From the NCBI GenBank assembly GCA_030386875.1, contig CM059575.1:15152293-15216292 (forward strand): 64,000 nt of DNA, in the 5' to 3' direction. The position numbers and the translations under genes are program-made. Positions 54,131 to 64,000 of this stretch are shown in pieces. Origin of the DNA: Morinoia aosen. Lineage: Eukaryota; Arthropoda; Malacostraca; Amphipoda; Talitridae. How positions within the stretch are numbered: the stretch's first letter is position 1; each line of letters starts with the position of its first letter. A model generated the notes under the pieces. The model was given only the letters and a program-made list of their open reading frames with translations, was not told where the DNA came from and made no database searches.

Positions 54131-57100
54131 TAGGGTTACCTGCTAAGGAAACAGAGTATGATAAAGTACTGGAGGATTTCAAAAGTAGCGTAGTTTATGC
54201 CGAAGGCAGCTATTCTGTCCATTTGCCCTGGAATCGTAATTTGTTAGCGAAAGTTCCTAATAGTTTCGGGCTAGCTAAGCATCTCGCTCGAAAGGTTGCA
54301 GCTTCTAACTCTCGTAAGGGGATAGAGCAACAGTATAACGATGTTTTTCTTGAGCAACTCGAGCTTGGTATAATTGAGCCTCTAGCACTCGAAACCTTAG
54401 ATGTGCGTGAGCACAAATGGATTCCGCATAGGCCTGTCGTGCGAGAACACGTTACTACTTCCAAGATACGCCCCGTTTTTAATTGTTCGCTGAAGGTAGG
54501 AAAGTTGCCAAGTCTGAATGAGGCTTCGTATGTAGGTCCTAATCTCATGAACGATTTGCTAGGTCTTTTGGTGTACTTTCGGTCCAACTCCATTGTTGTG
54601 CTTTCTGATATTTTTAAGGCGTTCCTTCAGGTAAAGTTAGCCAGGACATTTGACCGTAATCAATTTAGCTTTGTTCTCTTTAAAGACGGTGAATTTCAAT
54701 ATTTCCGATATACAACCTTATTATTCGGTTTTGTTGCATCCCCATATATTCTCAATTTTCTTCTTAAACTTCATGCTAAAACCCTGAGTGATTTGGTGGT
54801 TAGGGACGTAATGGCCAACAAGCTGTACGTGGATAACCTAATTTTTACAACCAATAGTCCCGAGCTTGCGCTTGACACTTTTCAACGCGCAAACAAAGCA
54901 TTTAAAGAGAGTGATTTTCCTTTGCGTCAGTGGCAGTCGAATAGTTCTGATCTTTTGTCTCAGATTGACCCTGCTCTTTGTAGCACCAATGTGCACTCCA
55001 GAGTGCTGGGTTATAACTTTAATTCTTCTTCTGATTCTCTTTCCATATCTGTAAAAAGTTTAAATCCTTCCTGTAAAACTCGTAGGAATATGCTGTCGGA
55101 AATTGCTTCCTTGTATGACCCTTTAGGGATTTTGCTACCCTTTTCTGTACGAGGTAAGCTCATTTTGCGTAAATTAACACCGTTGAGACTAGGCTGGGAT
55201 CAAGACGTTCCGGATGATATATGTAAAGAATGGCGTAACTATTGTCAGGAGTTTTCTGAATTGCATGGATTCGAGTTCCCTAGGGTGAATCTAGTTGAAA
55301 CGGAGAAAATTGACCTAGTAATATTTTGTGACGCTAGTAAGAGCGCTTTTGGCGCCTGTATTTACGGCGTCCAAAAGGAGCGCAGTTCACTAATCTTCTC
55401 TAAAGTTAAAGTGTCGCCTCCTAGGCAAAGAACTCTTCCTTCTCTTGAACTTCTGGCTGTGTACCTTGCCTATCAGTGTCTTGTATCTCTAATGTGTGAC
55501 GTTAACTTTCCTTATGAAGTCTCTAATATAACTTTCCTCACCGATGCCCAGGTTACACTGGCTTGGTTATTGAGCGGTAAACCTCCACGAAAAAACGTGT
55601 TTGTTAGCAACAGAATAAAAGATATAGACAGCATGCGCCAGACGTTGGAAGGTAAACCTTCTGCTTCTTTCAATTATGAATATGTTCCTACCATGTTCAA
55701 CATGGCAGACTTATTAACTCGAGGTATTAAAGTAAAAAAGTTTCTCGAGAGTAAGACAGTGTGGTTGGAAGGTCCTGCCTGGATCCGAGAAGGTAAGGAC
55801 CAGTGGCCCAAGGGACACCTGGGTTGCATTCCGCATCAATTTGTTTCCGCTGCATGTATTAATGCCAATTTTGTTCCTCCGTGTGAAGCTCCTATTGTGG
55901 AGATTGAGCGCTTCTCCTCCTATCCCAAATTACTAGGTACGATGGAGAAAGTATTTAAAGCTGTCGCTAATTTTCGACGTGCAGATTTGGGCAATGCAAA
56001 ACTGCGAGCCTTCATTTTTCTAATTTCTTCTATGCAAAGTAAACACTTTTCAAGCGAGCTCGAGGCCTTAAAAAATAAAAGTCCTCGGCCGCCTCTGTTA
56101 GTTAGAACCTTTAATCTTTTTCCTGATTCGCACGATCTCATTCGATCTAACAGTCGTATTGCAAACGCTGAAGAATTAGATTATAACACTCGAAACCCCA
56201 TTTTACTGTCTAGTTCTTCTCACTTGACCAATTTGTTAATTTTACACACTCATAAACTTCTTAATCATCAAGGGCTCGATATCACCGTTCAAAAGCTTAA
56301 GCTGGACGGTTATGTCTTGCCGCGCTGCAAGCGTACTGTTCGCGGCGTGTTAGCTAAATGCACGGTGTGCAAGAAGCTAAACGCCGAAGCGTTTTCATAT
56401 CCTGATCCTCCTGCTTTACCAGACACTCGTACAAATTTCGTAATGCCCTTTGCCACAACAGGCATGGACTTCTCTGCCCACTTTTGGGTATTAGACCCTT
56501 TTGGTCACAAACAAAAGGTTTATTTACTATTGTTCACGTGCTTCCAAACTAGAGCTATCCATATCGAACTTCTTCCTTCTATGACTCTGGAGGAATTCTG
56601 TTTTGCCTTTATTCGTTTTACCAACGAAAAGGGCATTCCTAACACTGTATATTCTGATAATGCTAGAACTTTCACCGCTGCTCCCGATCTTCTATCGGAA
56701 GTGTTAACTTCCTCTTTGTATGAAGAGCGGTTTCGCCCTTTCAATATCAAGTTCAAAACTATCCCAATTTACAGTCCTCAATTTGGAGCGATTTGGGAAC
56801 GTCTGTTCAAGTCCATAAAGGACTGCGTGTATAAACTTTTTGGCCGTAGCACCTATTCCTATTCTTCTTTCCTTACTGTCATTTTTGATATTTCTCTCAA
56901 CCTCAATCGGCGTCCTCTCTCTTACACTGAGATGGGGGACACGATCTTACCTATAATGCCAATTCAATTCCTTCAACTATATCCAACATCTAATTCTTTA
57001 ATTCTGTCTGATGAGCTTCCGGACTTGGAGACCGACGATGTTGAACGTCGCGAGTATTTGCTCTCGCTTTTGGAGAGACGCGATGTCATGGTTGCCAAGT

Positions 57101-57165
57101 TCCGGGAGCTCTGGTACACTCAATATTTAATTTCCTTGCGAGGTCCATATCCTCTGAAATCTTAA
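54131..57165 (+). CDS. pol: BEL-2 pol: reverse transcriptase, RNase H, integrase
   Basis: Open for 980 codons from 54223. RT: SKIRPVFNCSLKVGKLPSLN near 54460, VVLSDIFKAFLQVKLA near 54592, FRYTTLLFGFVASPYILNF near 54705 and the Pao-type catalytic box Y-V-D-N near 54826 (where many elements have Y-V-D-D). RNase H: LVIFCDASKSAFGACIYG near 55315, LPSLELLAVYLA near 55435. Integrase: zinc finger H..H..C..C (THKLLNHQG, KCTVCKK) near 56250-56370, first Asp in TTGMDFSAHF near 56457, second in YSDNARTF near 56650, Glu in IWERLFKSIKD near 56795. It ends in the region leading to the C-terminal domain. Confidence 0.92.
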
Positions 57166-57651
57166 CCTTTTAATAATAAACTATTATCTGTGGGTCAAGT
57201 GGTACTTGTAAAACACCCCATAAGACCCAGACCATTTTGGGCCTTGGCTCGCATCAGCGCTTTGCTCCCTGGTCGCGATGGCAAGGTCCGTGTTGTGAGA
57301 ATTATTAGAGCTGATAACTCTGAAAGCGCCATCAAAGTCTCGCTACTATACCCGCTGGAGTTAGCTGTCACTGATCCTACTCCAGAGGAGGTGGGGGATA
57401 GCGTAGAAGGGAGTAGTTCGGGCGAGGAATTACACCCTCGTCTCGAACCTCCCGAGAGTTTCGAAACTCAAAGGGGTAGTTCTACCTTTGAACACCCTGG
57501 AGGTCAGCCTCTTACTTCATCTTCCTCTGACACGGATTCTTCGGCTTTTTCCGAAGAACCCGTAGCTACTTCTGCTGACCGTTCTAGAAGGCAAACGGTG
57601 TGTCAGCAGCGTAGTAAGTTGACCTATTTAATTAAGAAAGGGCAATTGTAA
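57166..57651 (+). pseudogene. pol: BEL-2 C-terminal DUF5641-type domain
   Basis: VGQVVLVKHPIRPRPFWALA near 57190 and KVSLLYPLELAVTD near 57335 define the domain found at the end of Pao-type polyproteins; the tail is acidic, Ser-rich and ends LIKKGQL at 57651. Same arrangement in BEL-1 at 19830-20260. Confidence 0.85.
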
Positions 57652-57797
57652 CCCCTTTCAAACTATATGTACTATAAATACGCATAATTTATTATTAGTC
57701 CTTTCCAGTTTATGCTGGAAGGACGCTTGCATGTACTTGTTTGTATTTCACGGAATTTTCTATAGAAAACTCCGTCTTTTTCTTTTTGCCGGGATTG

Positions 57798-58340
57798 TGT
57801 CGCAACTCCAGCCTTGCTTCCCTTTTTAAGTCCCTTGCAAGCTAATTAATATCGTGCATAATCGGGGACTAGGTCGTTATTTAACATCAAACCGGCCGAA
57901 AATATAAAAACGCTAATTATATATGACAAGCGGGCAATGGTTGGAGTGCTGCACCTTCCTGGCGACATAAAATAATGTTGAACAACCATAAAGTGTTCGT
58001 TTATTTGTTACGAGCGAATCCGAAGCCTCTGATGCGGATGCGAATCGTCCTTGAAGAGGCAGCCCTTGCGGGTTGCAGCTTCAGTGAGAGACCTACCTTG
58101 TGGTCGGACGCACGTGTGCCTTGCGTGTGTCAACCTCTACCGGCCCTGCTTCCGGGGTGCCTAATCCTGGACAGCCGGCTTCTAGTGAAGATTGTTCCCT
58201 GAACAAATTCTTCGAAGTTTCAGGTGAGCACTCTTTAATTATTGTCTGTCTTGTCTAGCTTAGTTGCAGCGTTTCAGAAAAGACTATGTTTTGTGCCAGT
58301 TAAATCTGGAAGTTGTCGCTTTTTGCCGGTAAGCGAGACA
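57798..58340 (+). repeat. BEL-2 3' LTR
   Basis: Preceded by TTTTTCTTTTTGCCGGGATTG-type sequence (last ten bases GCCGGGATTG, shared with BEL-1), and followed by the AAAC duplication. Confidence 0.95.
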
Positions 58341-58446
58341 AAACAAGATTTAACACATTGTGAAAAAAAAGACAATTTAAAAATGTTAATTTAAAGCGGA
58401 GATAGAATCAATTAAAAAGTCGAGGACATTTTTCTAGAACACCCGA
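58341..58446 (-). repeat. Right inverted repeat, outer part
   Basis: Inverse complement of the start of 40312-40420: GAGGACATTTTTCTAGAACACCC ends here (only the last twelve, CTAGAACACCCG, are near the terminus), and is followed by TA. Pairs with CGGGTGTCCCACAAAAATGTC of the left repeat with a few mismatches. Confidence 0.7.
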
Positions 58447-58751
58447 TATATATAATTACTATAATTGTTTCTGTATTAATTAATTCAACGAGCACTGCAA
58501 CTGCAGGTCTACAAAACTTTATTGACTTGACATAAATATACACCCAACCGCAACCGTAAATAATTCAATTTGCATTGAGTGACTGACCGTTGTTATGCAT
58601 TGCGTCGTCGTGACACGTCCTGACACGGTCTGAACCCCGGCCCCGGCCATGGTAAATTTGATAACCCCAGCCCCGGCCCGGCCCCGGCCATGACAAATTT
58701 GTTGACCCCGGCCCTGTCCCCGGCTAAATTTTCAACCTCGGTCGGTCTATA
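58447..58751. other. Right end of the hAT-like element with CCCCGG array
   Basis: G+C-rich array at 58634-58735 (CCCCGG hexamers with ATGGTAAATTTG-like spacers), then the terminal repeat CGGTCGGTCTATA. Confidence 0.8.
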
Positions 58752-59119
58752 TTTCTTCCCCTAATTGAAGGAAAAAATTTTGCGTTGTATAAGCATGCAA
58801 AGAAATTATGATCGTCATTTTGAGGCCGAAATGAAGTTTCTACTTTCATAAATTTCCCAATTACCTTTAAAATTACGGAGTGGTTGGCGATAATGTATCA
58901 GAATGACCACAGCAGCATCAAAATATCACTAAATGAAACTAACATCTAATCCCGAACGAAATATGGGGGCATTAAAATACATCGACTAATGATTTTAGAT
59001 AATATATGTGAATAAATCGGTGCAGATTACCTTAATAATTTAAATCTATATATATATATTGAAATGATTCATCAATGAGATTTTTGTGCATCACATAGGC
59101 TTTAAATTGTAGATAGGCC
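58752..59119. other. Spacer, nothing recognised
   Basis: Begins with the second TTTCTTCC copy. AT-rich, a short (TA)n run at 59048-59060, no gene. Confidence 0.5.
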
Positions 59120-61189
59120 TGTCGGGATTTATGACCGTTGGGGTAGTTTGAACTGAAATGTTAGTTCTTGACGGCCAAAAACTCGAACAACTCTCGATAG
59201 TGTTGTGGGAAATTACAAGAGGGATAATGAAAAACGGATTTGGACTCAGTTTATTTCAGGTGGAGTTTATTGGAAGAGGAAACCAGGAGGTCTTCGATGA
59301 GCTTGACTGGAAATCCCAGTGAGGTCCGGAGTGCCGGTGGTGAGCTTCGGTGAGCGCTGGCGTCGCTCCGGCCGGTGGATGAGATTTTTAAGTGTATCGA
59401 GTTCAGAATATTCAATTTACAGTGGGCAATTTTTAAACAAGCACAACAATCGGTGCGTAGCTATTTGTGTGGGCAAAGCATGCTTAATTTTGGAGCAGGT
59501 GAGTTTGATCAAGGTGCCGAGCCTGATGGCGATGATGACTCTTGGTTTGAATAGTACTTAAGATCCAGGCACGCGGAATTCAGCGAAGGCAAAGCTAATT
59601 CAATGGTGCCCGTACTTTTAGGCAGTTGAGAATTAAGGCCCGTAATTAGAGAATATATCCGGCTAAAGGCCCAGGGCATAGCCTAATCCAATCCAAGTAG
59701 AAAAAAACCAAAAGCGGCCCAGGGAGAATGTTGTAAATGGTGTGTGTGATGACGTTGAGGTCCTGTAAGGGCAGAGGCGCTGGATGAAACGTTCCAGGAG
59801 AGACATCAAGACATTCCACCACTGGCAATCCAACATATAATGACAACTCTTCCCACACGGAGAACTCCGAGAAACTCCTACAGGTTTGACACCAGCTACT
59901 TTAAGGATTCTCACTTTTGGCAAACTCAAGGAGATAGGACAGATTTTGGTTGACAGGTTTTAACAATAAATAAATTGTTTAAACTGTTTAGCTGTCAAAA
60001 CTGTTCACTAATGCCTCTGGCTTTAAAAATCTGAGTATTAGGTTTAGGAACTTCCGGTAATAAAGATCTTGATTCCTTACAGAGACTACGGGCAAGTAAA
60101 CACGAGATCTACAGAATATCGTGAAAATATCAAGTGACTGCACTTTTGAAAGCAGTAAAAAAACATAAAAATCCTAAAGTTCATGGATATAAATCCTACT
60201 GAAAAATCTTGGTAGATATCATTTGCAATAATAAAGGAATTAAGGAATAATATATATCCCCAATGATAAAAGGAAAGGGAAAACCTAAGCGTTGATTTCA
60301 CAGGCGGAGAATACGCGAAGAAAGAAAAACGAAAGCATGAAAGTTCCGTGTGGCGATTTAGCCGGGCGGCTTTACGCGTCCGCCTCAGCCAAACCGCCGG
60401 CAATTTGCACACACTCAAGATAGGCAGATGGTAGTGGGTGTTTGTCACAAGAATGCGATGAGTTAAATAAAATTTTATTGAAATGTTTTATATTGATATA
60501 AGGGCGGTTACGTAAAGGTCTCAAAGAGTATGGAATTAAGAAATGAATTTCCAAAACTTATCAAGCATAGACATGAATACTTTTCGTAATTTAAAAAACC
60601 ACTGCAAGTCGGTTGTAAAAAAAATACATGCTACTATAACACATGTCTATAGTGAATTATAGTCACGGATTAGTGACAAGAGACGGCGGTGTGGTGTTCC
60701 GCCATTAAACAAAGACGCTATCGACAACGAAAGCCGGCAAGTTCAGCCGCGTTCGTTCCGAGTATCGAATCATGAATGGAACTGCAGGTATATACTATTA
60801 TCGTAAAGAAAAGGAACGAACATGATTATGCTTTGATAATAAAATCATGACACGGAAATGCAATGCACATCTGACGCAAAATTTTACGCTAAATCACGTT
60901 GAGAAACAAAACAAAGCACTGAATGAAAACATGCTACATCACAATTCCTACGCATAACTACGTATCCAAATAACACTGCACTGTCAACTATTAATACTCA
61001 CTGAACACGAAGAAAGAACACGATTATTTTCTAACACTGATTACTCACGAGAACGAAGAAAGAACACGATTATTTTCTAACACTGATTACTCACGAGAAA
61101 AATGCTGTGAGCGGGCTAGTCAACCGCCAAAGTAAGAGTGCTCTATTTGAAACAGAGACGCGCAATGCGCAGTATTGCCACCAGAGGGC
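59120..61189 (-). mobile_element. Gypsy family-1 LTR (copy D), abutting copy E
   Basis: Matches copy A along its length from TGTCGGGATT (59120) to CACCAGAGGGC (61189), where copy E begins. The last about 210 bp expected from copy A (5240-5453) are missing, most simply because copy E inserted here and the rest lies beyond the right edge. A 46-bp tandem duplication (units from 61008 and 61054) is specific to this copy. The frame at 60086-60448 parallels 4305-4568 of copy A and is LTR sequence. Confidence 0.8.
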
Positions 61190-63446
61190 TGTAGCATACC
61201 GCTACATACCGCTACATAACGTAAAAATTATAAATTTGCCATTCATACTTAAATAAATTAATTAGTAGCATTAAAATTATTACCCTAATTTATTATTAAT
61301 TATTTTCTACTTCTAATTCATAATTATTAACATTTTTGTGTAAATACATGAGAGATCAAAATAATCAATTGACATTTCGAGTTCTCAAGCAGCCAGTCTG
61401 GCAACACACTAGCGCGCCGCCTAGTCCACTTACTCTTGCTTGTGGCGTGGTCGCGCAAACATCTCGTAAGTGCAGTGATATTTAGGGTAAAATAAGAGTA
61501 AAACCGGGTAAGAAAATGTGCCATGTGTTTTCGGCGTGTCGTGTGTGTTAATCTGAAGATCTGCTCAGTGTCGTGAATTACTCTCGTGTAAATTCATACT
61601 AGATATTCAGTTTAACGTACTGGTTGTTCTCTTTACTGCCAAACATATATTGTAGTTTTTGCCAGTATCACATCACGAATCGTTCATAAACTACTTGGGG
61701 ACGGACGCGGCAAAACTGCCGACGTTCGTTCCCGATGGCTTCTGGTGTAATGGCGGAACACTCTGCCGTCTTCTGTCATTACTACGTGATTTTTATTTTG
61801 CATTTTAAGCATGTTTTCTAATAGTATTTTCCCTTATCTTTCTTACAAAATACTTCTAGCAGTTCTTCTTAACTTTGTTTAAACGCGATATAATCATTAA
61901 AGATGTCTTTTAAATAGTTTTTAACAAATTACGAAATTATTCATGTCTACTTGCTAAAAGTTTTTGAACTTCATTCTTATTTCTATTTATCTACGATATC
62001 AATCATCTCAATGAAATTAACGTGCCTTTTCGCATTCGTGTGACAAACACCCATTACTAGCTGCCTATCAAATTAGTGTGTGCAAAAACACCGGCGGCTT
62101 AGGCTTAGGCCGATGTGTAAAGCCGCTGGTTCCACTGCCGTACGAAATATTCATGCCTTCGTCTTTTCATTGCGTATTCCCTCCTGTGAGATTCCAAACG
62201 CAGTTTTCATTATTCTTTTATCAGAGGGAATATTATTCTTTTTTTCTTCATTCTTGCCAACGATATTTATCAGTAAAATCTATGTAAACTAACCTTAGGA
62301 AATTTTTTTCCCTGTATTCTCGTACAGTTATCGAGATGCTCTAGAGAACATTATAACAACCTAAATTCACACGCTACGTATTTTTACTTAATAGAAGTAA
62401 TTCTCCTTTTTTTTTTTGCTTCATAAGCCATGCATTGTTAAATCATGTGCCTTCCATGATTGCAAGGAAATTTTCCCCGTTTGCTATTCGAAAATCAAAA
62501 TAGTCTACTTAAAATTCCTAAATCTTTTCCCTTGCATTTAAAAGCAATGGCAGTTGTATCAGACTTTCTTGATTAAATCCTTTCTCTCTCCTCTCAAGTT
62601 AGCTGAGTCAAAACCTGTAGGAGTTTCTCAGATTTTCTCCGATTTGGAAGACTTATTCATTATTGTGTTGGAATGTCAGTAGAGTCATGCCTTGACGTTC
62701 CTCCTGGAACTTTTAATCCAGCCTCGTTGGACCCCTGTGCAGGATTCTACGTCGCCGCCATTCACACACACACCATTACCATATTCTCCCTGGGCTCTCT
62801 TTTATGGTTCTCCTACTGGATTGAACTTGGATTGAACCTGGATTCTACTTGGATTAAACTTGATTATGATCTTTGCCCTTAGCCTGATTTATTCTCTAAT
62901 TACGGGCCTCAAATTCTCCACTGCCTAAAAGTACGGGCACCATTGAACTAGCTTTGGCATTCGCTGAATTCCGCGTGCCAGAATCTTAAATACTATTCAC
63001 TCCAAGAGTCATCGTCGCCATCAGGCTCGGCGCCTTGGTTAAATTCGCCTGCCCAAAAATTAAACTTGCCTTGCCTACACAAGTGGCTAAGCACCTATTG
63101 GATTACTTGAGAATACTTGCCCACTGTAAATAATAGCCCTAACTAGATACACTTAAAATCTCACCCACCGGCCGGAGTGACGTCAGCGCTCACCGAAGTT
63201 CACCACCGGCATTCCGGACCTCTCTGAGATTTCCAGTCAAGCTCACCGAAGACCGAAGTCCTCCCGGGTTTCCTCTGCCAATAAACTACAACCCAAACCG
63301 AGCTGAGTTCCACACCGCTTTCATTATCCCTTTTGCAATTTACCCAGTGCGCTTCGAGAAATAGATCGAGTTTTTGTTTATTCCTTGCCGCTCAAATCAA
63401 ATTTCCACTGAACCACACAACGGCAACACCCACAAAAACCCGACTC

Positions 63447-63459
63447 TGGTGCATCGGCC
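63447..63459 (+). other. Primer-binding site, tRNA-Gly type
   Basis: TGGTGCATCGGCC is complementary to the 3' end of insect tRNA-Gly(GCC) (GGCCGATGCA plus CCA), 13 bases in a row. In copy A the same position fits tRNA-Trp. Confidence 0.75.
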
Positions 63460-64000
63460 TTCTTAAAAATAAAAAGAACTAAACTCGAAGCGTTGGGAGA
63501 TTGTGAGAGGATAATGTTGGCGTATCACTGTAATGATAAGTTTTTTTCATGTCGTAGTAGTTTGAGAAATTCCCTGTAGGATTGACCATGCTAACGACTT
63601 TTCTCTGAGCAGCTTAAAAATTTTTTTTATCTTTCTTTTATGCTGTTTCCTGTCTTTGTTTGTTTTTGTGCCTCAGTAGGTAGGAAAATATTTTTTTTCT
63701 ACTATTTCCGTGCTGTGCACTGTGCATTTATTCCTAACTCCCGTAAAAATTTTTTTTTCGCTCCCATTTTCTCTCTTTCCGTTTTCTTCAACGTATTGAT
63801 TGATTGAGTAGGTAGGAAAATAATTTTTCTCTCACCTGCTTAACTTTGTGCCTACGCAAATTGCCGCATACCGCATAATAATTTTTTTCTCTTCGTTTCC
63901 AAATTCATATTTCCTATCTTCTGCTTTCACTTAATTTGAATGATTGAGTAGGTAAAGAATTAACGCAACCCCTTTGCTACTTAATCCCAAAAATCTTAGG
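63460..64000 (+). repeat. Leader of copy E with ~130-bp degenerate repeats
   Basis: Inverse counterpart of 2880-3416: GAGTAGGTAGGAAAATA-type motifs near 63675, 63807 and 63945, each followed by T-runs and TGCCGCATACCGCATAA-like or TCCGTGC-like sequence. Confidence 0.75.

Larger units (their letters stand above)
50707..58340 (+). mobile_element. BEL/Pao LTR retrotransposon, nearly whole (BEL-2)
   Basis: LTRs of 543 bp at 50707-51249 and 57798-58340 begin TGTCGCAACTCC and end GCGAGACA; they differ at about seven places (1.3%), so the copy is young. The 4-bp repeat AAAC flanks it (50703-50706 and 58341-58344). Gag, protease, RT, RNase H, integrase and the Pao-type C-terminal domain follow in BEL/Pao order. 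It looks almost whole, with about four or five breaks. It inserted into the inverted repeat of the Penelope-like block. Its relative BEL-1 (15330-20985) is older and truncated. Confidence 0.95.
37881..58751. mobile_element. hAT-like non-autonomous element, inflated by nesting
   Basis: Terminal inverted repeats TATAGACCGACCG (37881) and CGGTCGGTCTATA (ending 58751) are perfect over 13 bp and are flanked by the 8-bp direct repeat TTTCTTCC (37873-37880 and 58752-58759). An 8-bp duplication is typical of hAT and P-like elements. G+C-rich CCCCGG hexamer arrays lie just inside both ends. Its own sequence seems to be 37881-38063, 39441-40311 and 58447-58751, about 1.4 kb with no transposase. Everything else between is later insertions. 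Superfamily is inferred from duplication length only. Confidence 0.75.
61190..64000 (+). mobile_element. Gypsy family-1 element, 5' LTR and leader (copy E)
   Basis: Plus-strand counterpart of copy A: LTR 61190-63446 (starts TGTAGCATACCGCTACATA, 2.26 kb), primer site, and the leader with three ACTCAATC/GATTGAGTAGGTA-type units. Gag would start just outside the window. The LTR is more diverged from A-D than they are from each other, with unrelated or rearranged parts near 61400-61700. Frames at 62078-62292 and 62673-62882 lie in the LTR and are not genes. Confidence 0.85.

Noticed and set aside
40312-58446. A Polinton/Maverick, suggested by inverted repeats about 18 kb apart
   Set aside because: No protein-primed polymerase B, capsid, ATPase or retroviral-type integrase specific to Polintons is seen; the interior is fully explained by nested BEL, LTR, Helitron and Penelope-like sequence.

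Overview
The window looks like a repeat-dominated stretch of an arthropod nuclear genome, most likely an insect. It is AT-rich, shows no bacterial-style operons or ribosome-binding sites, and I could not identify a convincing host gene, tRNA gene or rRNA gene. What is readable is a dense nest of transposable elements of many classes: Gypsy, Copia and BEL/Pao LTR elements, an I-like LINE, a CR1/L2-like LINE, a Penelope-like element, a Helitron, a Tc1/IS630-like DNA transposon, a hAT-like non-autonomous element, a fold-back palindrome and a tRNA-derived SINE. The mix (Copia with a half-tRNA-iMet primer site, BEL/Pao, I-like LINE with RNase H) is typical of insects.

Layout. 1-5453: the 5' part of a Gypsy element (family 1) on the minus strand, running off the left edge. 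5454-15262: an old LTR and leader (family 2) holding a young Copia element (6573-13491), which itself holds a 2.16 kb solo-LTR-like insertion. 15330-20985: the 3' part of a BEL/Pao element (BEL-1), with a family-1 solo LTR in its integrase region and a CR1/L2 LINE inside that LTR. 21240-27690: an I-like LINE on the minus strand, with a 0.8 kb insertion. 28100-29000: LTR and leader fragments with tRNA-Trp-type primer sites.

29659-37793: a Tc1/IS630-like transposon whose terminal repeats carry inverted arrays of a 21-bp repeat, split by a family-2 LTR element (30602-36185) and by a SINE. 37881-58751: a hAT-like element with an 8-bp target duplication and G+C-rich hexamer arrays at its ends, inflated to almost 21 kb by nesting. 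Inside it lie a fold-back palindrome (38064-39440, again with inverted 21-bp arrays) and a pair of inverted repeats (40312-58446) around Penelope-like sequence. Between those repeats sit a family-3 LTR, in it a family-1 solo LTR, in that a Helitron (44895-50131), and separately a nearly complete BEL/Pao element (BEL-2, 50707-58340). 59120-64000: two more family-1 copies head to head; the last runs off the right edge, so both ends of the window carry the 5' part of the same Gypsy family in opposite orientations.

The elements do not work together as a pathway. Their relations are of insertion order, readable from target-site duplications: youngest are Copia (about 1.8% LTR divergence) and BEL-2 (about 1.3%). 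The points most worth following are the two unrelated transposons with inverted 21-bp arrays, the primer-site switch (tRNA-Trp versus tRNA-Gly) between two family-1 copies, a hammerhead-ribozyme-like core next to the Penelope-like sequence, and the insertion of two different elements at the same spot of two family-1 LTRs.
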